Source: Burkholderiales bacterium 8X | GTDB taxonomy: Bacteria > Pseudomonadota > Gammaproteobacteria > Burkholderiales > Burkholderiaceae_C | DNA: 64,000 nucleotides | Direction of reading: 5' to 3' | Assembly: GCA_902506565.1 (NCBI GenBank) | Contig: LR732703.1 | Location: forward strand, 4,078,709-4,142,708 | Program-made: the position numbers and the translations under genes | The notes under the pieces: model-generated | The model's database searches: none | Seen by the model: the letters and a program-made list of their open reading frames with translations, nothing else | What the model was told of the DNA's origin: nothing | Shown: positions 16,942-29,408 of the stretch, one piece after another | Numbering within the stretch: the stretch's first letter is position 1 | Layout: each line of letters opens with the position of its first letter

Positions 16942-18174
16942 TCATCCGCCGCCGGACGCCGGCGCCACCGGGTCGGTCGCGGCCGAAGGCACCAGCGGCA
17001 GCCGCACCCGGAAGACCGAGCCCTCGCCGACCGAGCTTTCGAGCGTGATCCGGCCGCCGTGCAGCTGCACGATCTTGCGGGTGATGAAAAGGCCGAGCCC
17101 CAGGCCGGCGGCGCGCTTGCGGCTGTCGTCGGTGCGCTCGAACTGCTCGAAGATCCGCTCGTGGTCGGCCGGATCGATGCCCATGCCCTGGTCGCGCACC
17201 GAAATCTCGACTTCCTTGCCGGTGGTCTCGAGGCTGACCTCGACCGGCTTGCCGCCGCCGTACCGCAAGGCGTTGGTCAGCAGGTTGGTCAGCACCTGCT
17301 CGATGCGGAACTCGTCCCATACCCCTTCCACCGGCTCCGGCGCGCTGAGCGCGATCGAGGAGCCGGCCGCCTCGGCCTGCTGGGCCAGCCCGTCGACCAC
17401 GCATCGGGCGAGCGTCGCCAGGTCGAACATCTTCGGCTGGATCGAAAGCGCGCCGCTGCGCATCCGGGTGACGTCGAGCATGTCGTCGATCAGGCGAACC
17501 ATGTTCTGGATGTGGCGCTGGTCGCGCTCGATCATCGCGGGCAGCCGTTCGCTCGAAAACGGCGCCAGGTTGTTGCGCGACAGGTGCAGCTTCCGGACCT
17601 GCGTTTCCAGGTAGAGCGTGTTGAGCGGGGTGCGCAGCTCGTGCGAGACCATCGACATGAAGTCGTCCCGCATTCGGACGGCACGCTCGAGCTCGCGCTG
17701 CGTCTGCTGCAGCTGCTCGACCAGCGCCTCCTGGCGGCGGTGCGACTCTGCCAGCGCGCTCATCTCGCGGGCGAGCGCCTTGCGATGGGTATGCAGGTCG
17801 ACGAACACGCTGACCTTGCTGGTCACCACGTGCGCATCGAGCGGCTTCTGCAGGAAGTCCACCGCGCCACTCTCGTAGCCCTTGAAGGCGTAGTTCATCT
17901 CGCGGCCGGCGGCGCTCACGAAGATGATCGGGATGTGGCGGGTGCGCTCGGTGCCGCGCATCAGTTCGGCCAGTTCGAAGCCGTTCATCTCGGGCATCTG
18001 CACATCGACGATCGCCAGCGCGAATTCGTTCTCCAGCAGCAGCGCGAGTGCTTTCTCGGCCGACGTGGCCTGGTAGACGCGACGGCCCGGTCCGCGGATC
18101 AGCGCATCCAGCGCCATCAGGTTCTCGGGCAGATCGTCGACGATCAGCAGCTTGCTTTCGACCTCACGAGGCAT
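16942..18174 (-). CDS. Receiver-histidine kinase hybrid (REC-HisKA-HATPase)
   Basis: A 410-residue soluble protein. An N-terminal receiver (acceptor D57 in IVDVQMPEMNG, Lys in FLQKPLD) is linked by a coiled coil (about 125-170) to a HisKA domain with H178 in MVSHELRTP and a HATPase domain with NLLTNALRYGG, RDQGMGID and GLGLGLFITRK. Receiver-first kinases are typically governed by phosphorylation from another kinase, here plausibly the triple-receiver hybrid encoded upstream. The gene overlaps the end of cheB by 11 bp and is followed after 81 bp by the stand-alone receiver gene. Confidence 0.9.
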   Translation of the reverse strand: MPREVESKLLIVDDLPENLMALDALIRGPGRRVYQATSAEKALALLLENEFALAIVDVQMPEMNGFELAELMRGTERTRHIPIIFVSAAGREMNYAFKGYESGAVDFLQKPLDAHVVTSKVSVFVDLHTHRKALAREMSALAESHRRQEALVEQLQQTQRELERAVRMRDDFMSMVSHELRTPLNTLYLETQVRKLHLSRNNLAPFSSERLPAMIERDQRHIQNMVRLIDDMLDVTRMRSGALSIQPKMFDLATLARCVVDGLAQQAEAAGSSIALSAPEPVEGVWDEFRIEQVLTNLLTNALRYGGGKPVEVSLETTGKEVEISVRDQGMGIDPADHERIFEQFERTDDSRKRAAGLGLGLFITRKIVQLHGGRITLESSVGEGSVFRVRLPLVPSAATDPVAPASGGG

Positions 18175-18766
18175 GGGCGGAATCCAGGTTCAACAGCAAG
18201 GCCCGAAGGCCTGCAAGGGGTCGTACGCAATCCGGCGCATGGCCGGCGATGGCGGCGTTGGGCATGGTCGGCACCTGCGCCTCGGCCGGGTCCTGCACCG
18301 CCGTCAGGCCGCCGGCCCGATGGATGGCGAGCAGGCCCTGGGCGCCATCGTCGTTGGCGCCGGTCAGAAGGAAGCCGGCGAGTGCCGGGCCGTAGGCGTC
18401 CGCGGCGGACGCCATCATGACGTCGATCGACGGCCGCGAAAACAGCACGGGCGGCTCGCAGCTGAGCGAGAACAATCGGTTGCGCTCGATCGACAGGTGA
18501 TAACCCGGCGGCGCGAAGTAGAGCGTGCCGGGCACGACCGGCGCCTTGTCCTCTGCCTCGCGCACCGCGAACGGCACGTACTGGCGAAACACCTCCACCA
18601 ATTGGCTCGCGTGATTCTCCGGCAGGTGCAGCACCACCACCAGCGGCAGCCGCCATTGCGAAGGCAAGCCGCTGAAGAGGCGGATGAGCGCATCCACGCC
18701 GCCGGCCGACGCACCGGCGACGATCGCGTCGACGCGCCTGGATCGAGCGGCAATCGATTCGTTCAT
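18164..18766 (-). CDS. CheB-type protein-glutamate methylesterase lacking a receiver domain
   Basis: A 200-residue protein consisting only of the CheB catalytic domain. The triad is visible: S20 in AGASAGGV, H47 in VLHLPENHA and D140 in TGANDDGA. Classical CheB has an N-terminal receiver that restrains the esterase; none is present, so control must come from partners. The start at 18766 overlaps the cheR stop (ATGA), and the 3' end overlaps the receiver-kinase gene. No methyl-accepting protein is encoded in the window, so the substrate Glu residues may be on a non-chemotaxis sensor, perhaps the upstream CHASE3 kinase (inference). Confidence 0.87.
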   Translation of the reverse strand: MNESIAARSRRVDAIVAGASAGGVDALIRLFSGLPSQWRLPLVVVLHLPENHASQLVEVFRQYVPFAVREAEDKAPVVPGTLYFAPPGYHLSIERNRLFSLSCEPPVLFSRPSIDVMMASAADAYGPALAGFLLTGANDDGAQGLLAIHRAGGLTAVQDPAEAQVPTMPNAAIAGHAPDCVRPLAGLRALLLNLDSAHAS

Positions 18767-19619
18767 GAGGTCTTGCGAAAAAGCCGCTCGGGCCGGGCCA
18801 GCACCTCGAAGCGATCGGCGTATGCCGAGAAATCGATGCTCTCCTTGGCTCCGAGCCCGAGGAAGCCGCGATGGCTGAGCGACTCGTGGAAAAGGCCCAG
18901 GGCCCGGTCCTGCAATTCGCGATTGAAATAGATGAGCACGTTGCGGCAGGAGACGAACTGGGTCTCAGCGAAAACGCTGTCGGTCGCGAGGCTGTGATCG
19001 GCGAACACCACGTCCCGGCAGAGGCTCGGGTCGAAGCGGGCCGCGTCGTAGGCCGCGGTGTAGTAGTCCGAAAACGCCTGCCGGCCGCCCGCGCGCTGGT
19101 AGTTGGCCGTGTAGTTGCGGATTGCCTCCAGCGGAAAGATGCCGAGCCGCGCTTTCTCGAGCGAGGCCGGATTGATGTCGGTGGCGTAGATGCGGCTTCG
19201 CTCCAGGAGGCCTTCCTCGCGCAGCAGGATCGCGAGCGAGAACACCTCTTCGCCGGTGCTGCAACCCGCCACCCAGATCTTGACCGTCGGGTAGGTGTGC
19301 AGGAGCGGCACCACCTGCTGCCTGAGCGCCAGGAAGTACGCGGGGTCGCGGAACATCTCGCTCACCGGGATCGTCAGGTATTGCAAGAGCTGGCCGAACA
19401 CCGCCGAATCGCGCAGCACCCGGTCCTGCAGCACCGAGATGCTCGGCAGCTTGAACTGCGCCAGCGCATACAGCACGCGCCGCTTCTGCGAGGCGCCGGT
19501 GTAGTTGCGAAAGTCGTAGCTGTACTTGAGGTAGATCGCCTCCATCAGGAGGCGCAGCTCGATGTCGCCGTCGCTCGGCGGCTGGATCTGCGGTGTCGGC
19601 GGCGGCGCCGGCGAATGGT

Positions 19620-19623
<4 letters not shown>
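18763..19623 (-). CDS. CheR-type protein-glutamate methyltransferase
   Basis: A 286-residue SAM-dependent methyltransferase. After a Pro-rich lead (about 1-20) comes the all-alpha CheR_N domain (about 20-80), then the catalytic domain with EMFRDPAYF, the SAM loop VAGCSTGEEVFSLA, YATDIN, and FVSCRNVLIYF. The start is GTG at 19623, overlapping the stop of the large hybrid kinase gene (GTGA); an in-frame start at 19722 would overlap that gene further and is rejected. CheR-CheB pairs next to hybrid kinases and without MCPs are known as non-chemotaxis signalling modules. Confidence 0.9.
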
Positions 19624-23177
<3,554 letters not shown>

Positions 23178-23264
23178 GGAACGGAAAGGATGAGCAAAAC
23201 CCGTAAAGGTTGCCAGAGAGCGGCCCGCAGAGCTGTCGGAGAAGGCCGCAAGCGGGCCGGAAAG

Positions 23265-24239
23265 CTAGATCCAGCCGGCCCGGCGGAAGCGGTGATAGAG
23301 ATAGCCGCAGCAGCTAGCGATGAGCAGCAGCGCGAGCGGGTAGCCCCAGCGCCATTTGAGCTCGGGCATGTGCTCGAAGTTCATGCCCCAGATGCCGGCG
23401 AACGCGGTGCATACCGCGAAGATGCTGGCCCAGGCCGCCAGCCGCTTGGTGACCTCGCCGTCCTCGATGGTGACCATCGACAGGTTGACGTGGATGGCGG
23501 TGCCGATGGTGTCGCGCATCGCGTCGATCGAGCTGTCGATGCGGGTCAGGTGATCGATCACGTCGCGAAAGTATTCCTGCGAGCCGGCGCAGATGTGCGG
23601 CACCCGGCCGCCGTGCAACTTGTTGGTGCCCTCCAGGAGCGGCGCGACCGCATGCTTGAGCGAGGTCAGGCGCTGCTTGAGTTCGTAGAGCCGCTTGATG
23701 CTGTCGCGGGCGGCGCCCTTGGTGAAGATGCGCTGCTCGATCGTTTCCAGCTCGACCTCGAAGCCGTCGATCACCGGAAAGTAGCGGTCGACCACCGCGT
23801 CCATCAATGCATAGAGCACGAAGCCGGGACCGTTCTTGAGCAGCTCGGGCTCGCGCTCGCAGCGATGGCGCACCTCGGCGAAGCCGTGTTCGCTGCGATT
23901 GCGTACCGACACCACGTACCGCGGGCCGACGAACACGTCGATCTCGCCGACCCGAAGACCGGCCGGCTCGGCGCCACCGCTCTCCAGCACGTGCATCACC
24001 ACGAACAGGGCGCTCTCGTACTCCTCCACCTTCGGCCGCTGGTGGCCTTTTTGCGCATCCTCCAGCGCCAGCTCGTGCAATCCGAATTCGGCGCCGACCT
24101 CGGCGAGTTCGGCCGGTTTCGGATCGTGCAGCGCCACCCAGACGAAGCAGCCGGGCCTGGCGGCGTACTGGCCGATTTCCGGTATCGAGATGTCGGCGAG
24201 CTTCAGGCCGTGTTCGTAGACGACGCAGTTGACGAGCAT
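23265..24239 (-). CDS. corA: CorA-family magnesium/cobalt transporter
   Basis: A 324-residue divalent-cation channel. A soluble alpha/beta funnel (about 1-200) and a long stalk helix lead to two C-terminal membrane helices; the first ends in the GMN signature (IWGMNFEHMPEL) and the second is followed by a basic tail (YHRFRRAGW). The start is uncertain: ATG at 24239 (MLVNCVVYEHG) matches the way related proteins begin, while ATG at 24269 would add ten residues; neither has a clear Shine-Dalgarno. It lies 86 bp past the start of the NfeD-like gene's 3' end on the same strand. Confidence 0.9.
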   Translation of the reverse strand: MLVNCVVYEHGLKLADISIPEIGQYAARPGCFVWVALHDPKPAELAEVGAEFGLHELALEDAQKGHQRPKVEEYESALFVVMHVLESGGAEPAGLRVGEIDVFVGPRYVVSVRNRSEHGFAEVRHRCEREPELLKNGPGFVLYALMDAVVDRYFPVIDGFEVELETIEQRIFTKGAARDSIKRLYELKQRLTSLKHAVAPLLEGTNKLHGGRVPHICAGSQEYFRDVIDHLTRIDSSIDAMRDTIGTAIHVNLSMVTIEDGEVTKRLAAWASIFAVCTAFAGIWGMNFEHMPELKWRWGYPLALLLIASCCGYLYHRFRRAGWI

Positions 24240-24324
24240 GCGGTTCGGATCGAAGTGAAGGCCCGGCATCTTGCCACGCGCTGGCTGGGGACGAATCGGC
24301 CCGGGTGGCGTGCAGGCTCGGCGG

Positions 24325-25740
24325 TCAGGGTTCGGCGGAGGATTCGCGGCCACGCGGCGTCCCGGGCTCGCCGCGCTTCAGGCGCAAGGGCGCGACTCGC
24401 AGCACCGAGCCCTCGACCGAACTCACCCGCACGGCCTCGCCCGGCTGCAGGTCGCCCATCCCGCTGACCGGCCAGTAGTCGCCGCGGATCTGGGCCCAGC
24501 CCTCCCCGTCGGCATAGTCGACCAGCTCGCCGGTGCTGCCGAGGAGCGCCGGCACGTCGCTCGCCGGCGCCGCCCGCCGCGTGCGCGCCGCGTCCCGCGT
24601 GATGCCGAGGAGAAAGACGGCCGCGAGCGCGCTCGTCGCGGCCGCGATCCAGGGCTGGGAATCGCTGCCCGACGCGGAGGGATCGATCAGGATCATCGCG
24701 CCGGTGGCGAAGGCCGCCGCGCCGGCCAGGCCCACCGTCCGCGGGATCGGCCGAAAGCCCTCGTACACCACCAGTCCGATTCCGACGGCCATCGCCAACA
24801 GGCCCGCCGGATTCACCTCGAGGAATCGAAGGCCGTAGAAAGCGAGGGCCATGCTCACGGCGCCCACCGCGCCCGGCAGCAGCAGACCGGGCCGGGCGAG
24901 TTCGAGCAGCAGCCCGCAGATGCCGATCATCAGGAGCAGGCGAGCGAGCGTCGGATCGGCTGCGATCGCCAGCAGCCGCGTGCGCCAGTCGGGCGCGAAG
25001 ACGATCATCTGCGTCCGCTGGGTCGCGAGCTGCACCGGGCCGGCCGCCGTCGAAAGTCGGCGGCCATTGACCTGCAGCAACAGGTCGGTGACATTGCGGG
25101 CGACCAGGGTGATGACCCTTTGCTGCAAGGCGTCCGCTGCCCGGAGGCCGGCTTCCTGGTCGAGCATGGCCTGACCCGGCCAACCGGGATTGCGGCCCTG
25201 CAGCCCGGCCAGGCTTTGGGCGGTCGAAGGAAAAGGATTGCCGCCGGTGGCCGCGCCCTGCGGTGCATCGCCCGCAGCAGGCGTGGCAGCCAGCATGACG
25301 CCGGAGGGCGCCGGGGTCGGCCGTCCGAGGACGGCGATCGGCGTCATCGCGGCGATCGGGCTCGCGTAGAGCAACCAGATCGCGCCGCCGCCCACCTGCG
25401 CAGCCTCGGGCGAGGCGAAGGCGGCGACCGGCACGGGCGAATCGACGATCGACTGGACGATGCTGCGCACCGAATCGTCCTGGCCACCCGTGCTGTCGAC
25501 CTGGAGCACCGCCAGCTGTGCCTTCTCGCGGACGGCCAGCGCCAGCCCCTCCCGCACGTGCCGGGCCGCAGCCGGACCGAGGCTGCCTTCGAGCTGCATC
25601 AGGACCACCGTGCGGGGCGCGTTGCCGGACGCGGGCGGCGGCGTCTCGGCCAAGGCGCCGGTGCAGGCAAGGCCGAGCGCTGCCGCACTCGACAGGATCA
25701 ATGCCCTCAACCAACTGCAGCAGGTGCAGGCCGTCTCCAT
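24325..25740 (-). CDS. NfeD-type membrane protein with a ClpP-like domain, probably protease-dead
   Basis: A 471-residue long-form NfeD. A signal peptide (to about residue 31, GALAE) precedes a ClpP/SppA-like domain (about 43-220), four to five membrane helices (about 260-385) and a C-terminal NfeD OB-fold (about 400-460: GSTGELVDYADGEGWAQIRGD). In the 1510-N protease the nucleophile lies in an ASAGT motif; here the equivalent reads VGGGA (G117), so the Ser seems lost. Long NfeD proteins usually pair with a stomatin/flotillin-type SPFH protein, but none is adjacent. It is followed by corA. Family call firm, inactivity inferred from recalled alignment. Confidence 0.82.
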   Translation of the reverse strand: METACTCCSWLRALILSSAAALGLACTGALAETPPPASGNAPRTVVLMQLEGSLGPAAARHVREGLALAVREKAQLAVLQVDSTGGQDDSVRSIVQSIVDSPVPVAAFASPEAAQVGGGAIWLLYASPIAAMTPIAVLGRPTPAPSGVMLAATPAAGDAPQGAATGGNPFPSTAQSLAGLQGRNPGWPGQAMLDQEAGLRAADALQQRVITLVARNVTDLLLQVNGRRLSTAAGPVQLATQRTQMIVFAPDWRTRLLAIAADPTLARLLLMIGICGLLLELARPGLLLPGAVGAVSMALAFYGLRFLEVNPAGLLAMAVGIGLVVYEGFRPIPRTVGLAGAAAFATGAMILIDPSASGSDSQPWIAAATSALAAVFLLGITRDAARTRRAAPASDVPALLGSTGELVDYADGEGWAQIRGDYWPVSGMGDLQPGEAVRVSSVEGSVLRVAPLRLKRGEPGTPRGRESSAEP

Positions 25741-25811
25741 CGGCGGATTCTAGGAACCGCCGGGCCGATCCGGCCATCCCTCCGGCTTGTCGCAGCGTGG
25801 GACGACAGGCC

Positions 25812-26858
25812 TCAGTCGATGCTGATGTTGGCCGCCTTGGCGACCTCCGCCCATTTGATCCGGTTGGCGTGGACCGTGTTCTTGAACTCGGCCGGCGTTT
25901 CGATCCGCACCGTATTGCCCTGCGCCTCGAACCTGGACCTGATCTCGGGCTGCTCCAGCACCGAGCGGATCGCGGTGTTGAGCTTGTCGACCACGCGGGC
26001 GTCGGTTCCCTTCGGAGCGAAGATGCCGAACCAGATCGAGCTGTCGAAATCCCGCGTGCCCGGAATGTTGCTTGAGGCGATCGTCGGCACCTCCTTGATC
26101 GCGGCCACCGGCGCCTTGGTGGTCACGCCCAGCAGCCGGACCTTGCCGGCCTTGTACTGGGGCAACACGGTCTGCACCTGGTTCATGATGCAGCAGGTCT
26201 CGCCGCGCACGACCGAGGTGATCGCCTCCGGGCCGCCCTTGTACGGCACGTGCACCATCTGCAGTCCGAGCCGCGAATTGAGCTCGGCGAACGCCATGTG
26301 GGTGCCGGCGCCGTTGCCGGTCGAGGCGTAGTTGTACTTGCCCGGGTTCGCCTTCACCAGGTCGACGAACTCCTTGAGCGTCTTGACGTCCATCACGTCC
26401 GGATTGATGGTCAGCACGTTCGAGACGTCCAGCACCGGCGCCACCGGAACGAAGTCGGCCTCCACGTCGAAGGGCAGCTTCTTGTAGAGCGCCGCATTGC
26501 TGCCGTGCGTGGCGGCCGTTCCGAACGCGAGGGTGTAGCCGTCGGGCTTGGCGCGCGCCACGTATTCGCTCGCGATGTTGCCGGCCGCGCCGGCCTTGTA
26601 GTCGATCACCACCGGTTGGCCGAGCTTCTGCGACAGCGGCTCCTGGATCGCGCGGGCCACCACGTCGACACCCGAGCCGGCGGGGAAGCCCATGATCATG
26701 GTGACGGGTTGGTGCGGATAGTCCGCTTGCGCGAAGGCGCTCGGCGCGGCAACCAGACCCGCCGCCAGGGCTGCGCCTGCGACGCAGCGCCAAAGGTTCC
26801 GAATGGAGAGGCAGGGCAGATGGCGCGGGCTGCGGGAAATCGAAAAAGATAGAGGCAT
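25812..26858 (-). CDS. Bug/TctC-family periplasmic solute-binding protein
   Basis: A 348-residue receptor of the tripartite tricarboxylate transporter (TTT) family. A basic lead and hydrophobic signal segment end in PSAFAQA (cleavage near residue 42). Mature hallmarks are YPHQPVTMIMGFPAGSGVD, a GAAGNIAS loop that contacts the ligand, PDGYTLAFGT, and HVPYKGGPEA. No TctA/TctB membrane genes are nearby, so it is an orphan receptor like most Bug proteins. I chose the ATG at 26858; an upstream in-frame start at 26960 lacks support. It is divergent from the NUDIX-MBL gene over a 170-bp gap. Ligand unknown, likely a carboxylate. Confidence 0.88.
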   Translation of the reverse strand: MPLSFSISRSPRHLPCLSIRNLWRCVAGAALAAGLVAAPSAFAQADYPHQPVTMIMGFPAGSGVDVVARAIQEPLSQKLGQPVVIDYKAGAAGNIASEYVARAKPDGYTLAFGTAATHGSNAALYKKLPFDVEADFVPVAPVLDVSNVLTINPDVMDVKTLKEFVDLVKANPGKYNYASTGNGAGTHMAFAELNSRLGLQMVHVPYKGGPEAITSVVRGETCCIMNQVQTVLPQYKAGKVRLLGVTTKAPVAAIKEVPTIASSNIPGTRDFDSSIWFGIFAPKGTDARVVDKLNTAIRSVLEQPEIRSRFEAQGNTVRIETPAEFKNTVHANRIKWAEVAKAANISID

Positions 26859-27028
26859 GTCGGGCTTTCGGTGGCGAAGTCGAACGGCGCCTGGAGGGAT
26901 CGATCGACCTGCGCGGGGTTGCGCGAAAAAGCCGAATTCTGGCGAAGTGCTCATGCCCACGGCGATCGAAGCTTATGCCTGCCTCGCGAAAGCCGGCGCG
27001 CGATGGCAGGTCTCCCGATAATCCCGGC

Positions 27029-28687
27029 ATGGTCCGCACCACCCAACGACTCCACACCCAGCGCGAACCCGCGCCGCTCCTCGCCGCCGCCACGGTGCTC
27101 CTGCTGCGCGACAGCCCCGGCGGCATCGAGGTGCTGATGACCCGAAGGTCCGCCACCGCCAGCTTCGCCCCCGGTGCCTATGTGTTCCCCGGCGGGCGCA
27201 TCGATGCCGGCGATACGGCCGCCCTGCCGCTGGCAGAGCGCCGGCCTACCCAGGACAATCGCCAGCTGACGCAAGCCATCGCCGCGATCCGCGAGAGCTT
27301 CGAGGAACTCGGCATCCTGCTCGCCCGCCATGCCGATGGCCGGCCGGTCGATCCGGAGGAGATCGCCGCCATGGACCGGAGCACCGCGGCGAGCGCCGTC
27401 GGCCTGGCCGCGCAATGCGAGGCACGCGGCCTGCGCCTCTCGGCCGACCAGGTCTACACGCTCGCGCACTGGATCACCGACCGCGATCTGCCGAAGCGCT
27501 TCGACGTGCCCTTCCTGGTGGCCCGGATGCCGGCGCACCAGGTGCCGACCGCGGACGAGAGCGAACAGTTCGAGCCCTGCTGGGTGCGGCCAGCCGAAGC
27601 GCTGGAGCGGCATCGCGCCGGCAGCTTCTTCATGATCTTCCCGACGCTGCGCACGCTGGAGCGGCTCGCGCGATTCGACAGCGTGGACGCGGTACTCGAG
27701 GCCTGCGCCGGACGCCAGGGCGGCGAGGGTCCGCTCTGGACCAGCTGCCCGCGCGCCGGCTGGCTCGGCGGCAAGGAGGCGCGCTACATGGAGCACGAGC
27801 ATCCGTACGGCGAACTCGAGCTGGTCAGCCCCGACGGACAGATCGTGCATGCCCTCGATTGGCAGAGCGACCGGCCGGTGCCGCTCCTGGCCAACCTGCG
27901 CCGCCTGACGGCGCCGAACGCCGGCGCCATGACCGGCCCCGGCACCAACAGCTACGTGGTCGGCGACGAGCGTTCGGGCTACATCGTGATCGATCCGGGG
28001 CCGAACGATCCTGCGCACATCGATCGATTGTTCCAGGCCACCGGCGGCGACATCCGCTGGATCGTCTGCACCCATTCGCATGCCGATCACTCCCCCGGCG
28101 CAGCGCCGCTGCAGGCACTTTGCGATTCGGCGCCACCGATCCTCGGGCTGCCCTCGGCACTCACCGCCCGCCCCGCCGCCCGCTTCGAGCCCGACCGCAC
28201 CCTGCAGGACGGCGAGCGCATCGCGGTCTCCGGCGAGCACGGCGCCCACACCTTGCGCGTCGTCTTCACGCCCGGCCATGCGGCCAACCACCTTTGTCTG
28301 GTGCTCGAGGAAGACGGCCTGCTGTTCTCCGGCGACCACATCCTGAACGGCAGCACCACCGTGGTCGATCCACCCGACGGCAACATGAACGACTACCTGG
28401 CGTCGCTCGACCGGCTCGATGCCGAATGCGCGGCGAACGACATCGGCTTCATCCTGCCGGCGCACGGGCACGTGCTCGGCCAGCCGCGCCATGCCATCGC
28501 CACCCTCAAGAACCACCGGCTGCAGCGCGAAGCCCGCATTGCCGCCGCCATGCGCGAGCGCCCGGACGGAACGCCCGACGACTGGCTGCCGATCGCGTAC
28601 GCCGACGTGCCCGAGCGGATGTGGCCGGTGGCCGCACGCTCGCTCGCGGCGCATGTCGAACGGTTGCGCCAGCTGGCGCAGGGCTAG
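27029..28687 (+). CDS. NUDIX hydrolase - metallo-beta-lactamase fusion protein
   Basis: A 552-residue cytoplasmic two-domain protein. Residues 15-250 are NUDIX-like: AYVFPGGRIDAGD, a 20-residue insert, then IRESFEELGI, so the box keeps RExxEELG but is stretched. Residues 290-550 are an LACTB2-type metallo-beta-lactamase fold with HSHADH (349-354), FTPGHAANH and FSGDHIL, consistent with two zinc ions; LACTB2 relatives are RNases, other relatives are thioesterases. The fold pair suggests hydrolysis of CoA or nucleotide derivatives, but the reaction is unknown. Start chosen at the ATG of MVRTTQRL. It is followed after 4 bp by the RsuA-like gene. Confidence 0.85.
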   Translation: MVRTTQRLHTQREPAPLLAAATVLLLRDSPGGIEVLMTRRSATASFAPGAYVFPGGRIDAGDTAALPLAERRPTQDNRQLTQAIAAIRESFEELGILLARHADGRPVDPEEIAAMDRSTAASAVGLAAQCEARGLRLSADQVYTLAHWITDRDLPKRFDVPFLVARMPAHQVPTADESEQFEPCWVRPAEALERHRAGSFFMIFPTLRTLERLARFDSVDAVLEACAGRQGGEGPLWTSCPRAGWLGGKEARYMEHEHPYGELELVSPDGQIVHALDWQSDRPVPLLANLRRLTAPNAGAMTGPGTNSYVVGDERSGYIVIDPGPNDPAHIDRLFQATGGDIRWIVCTHSHADHSPGAAPLQALCDSAPPILGLPSALTARPAARFEPDRTLQDGERIAVSGEHGAHTLRVVFTPGHAANHLCLVLEEDGLLFSGDHILNGSTTVVDPPDGNMNDYLASLDRLDAECAANDIGFILPAHGHVLGQPRHAIATLKNHRLQREARIAAAMRERPDGTPDDWLPIAYADVPERMWPVAARSLAAHVERLRQLAQG

Positions 28688-28691
28688 CCCC

Positions 28692-29408
28692 GTGACAAAT
28701 CATCCGGACGAAGCCGAGGGCGTTCGCCTCGCCAAGCGGGTGGCAGCCCAGGCCGGCTGCTCGCGCCGGGAGGCCGAGCTCTTGATCGAGAACGGCGCCG
28801 TGCGGGTCGACGGCCAGCCGGCCGTGCTGCCGCAATCGCGCGTGCATCCGCACCAGCAGGTCGAGATCGAGGCCGGTGCCAAGCCGACCGCGGTGTTGCC
28901 GGTCACCTTGCTCCTGCACAAGCCGGCCGGCATGCCGACGTCGAACGCATACCGGCTCCTGGTCGCGGCCAATCATCCCGATCCCGAGCGGGCCGGCCTG
29001 CGCTTCCTGCCGCGCCATGCGGCCGGGCAGCGCTGCATGACACCGCTCGAGGACGGCGCCAGCGGCCTTGTCGTCTTCACGCAGGAGTTCCGCATCGAAC
29101 GCAAGCTGCACGAGGACGCCGGCATCCTCGAAAGCGAGGTGATGGTCGACGTCGCCGGCCCGGTCGGCCCCGACGTCTTGGCCCGGCTCGACCATCCGCC
29201 CGCACGGGTCAGCGTCGGCCAACGCGCCGAGGGCCATACCGGCCTTCGCTTCGCGGTCAAGGGGCTCCTGCCCGGCCAGATCGATCACGCCTGCCGGCGC
29301 GCCGGGCTGCGCATCCTGTCGATGCGCCGCATCCGCCTCGGCCGCGTGCCGCTCGCGGGGCTGCTGCCGGGGCAGTGGCGCTACTTGCTGCCTTCGGAAC
29401 GCTTCTGA
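28692..29408 (+). CDS. RsuA/RluF-family pseudouridine synthase-like protein, catalytic Asp replaced by Glu
   Basis: A 238-residue protein with an N-terminal S4 RNA-binding domain (about 10-60: RLAKRVAAQAGCSRREAELL) and a pseudouridine synthase-type domain (LLLHKPAGM, then GLRFAVKGLLPGQI near the end, followed by RIRLGRVPLAGL). The family motif GRLDxxTxGL reads TPLEDGASGL, so the catalytic Asp is replaced by E120 and the preceding Arg by Pro. It may bind RNA without modifying it. The GTG at 28692 starts 4 bp after the NUDIX-MBL stop, implying coupling. The 3' end overlaps the convergent gene at 29381 by 28 bp. Related Comamonadaceae proteins seem to carry the same change (memory). Confidence 0.75.
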   Translation: MTNHPDEAEGVRLAKRVAAQAGCSRREAELLIENGAVRVDGQPAVLPQSRVHPHQQVEIEAGAKPTAVLPVTLLLHKPAGMPTSNAYRLLVAANHPDPERAGLRFLPRHAAGQRCMTPLEDGASGLVVFTQEFRIERKLHEDAGILESEVMVDVAGPVGPDVLARLDHPPARVSVGQRAEGHTGLRFAVKGLLPGQIDHACRRAGLRILSMRRIRLGRVPLAGLLPGQWRYLLPSERF

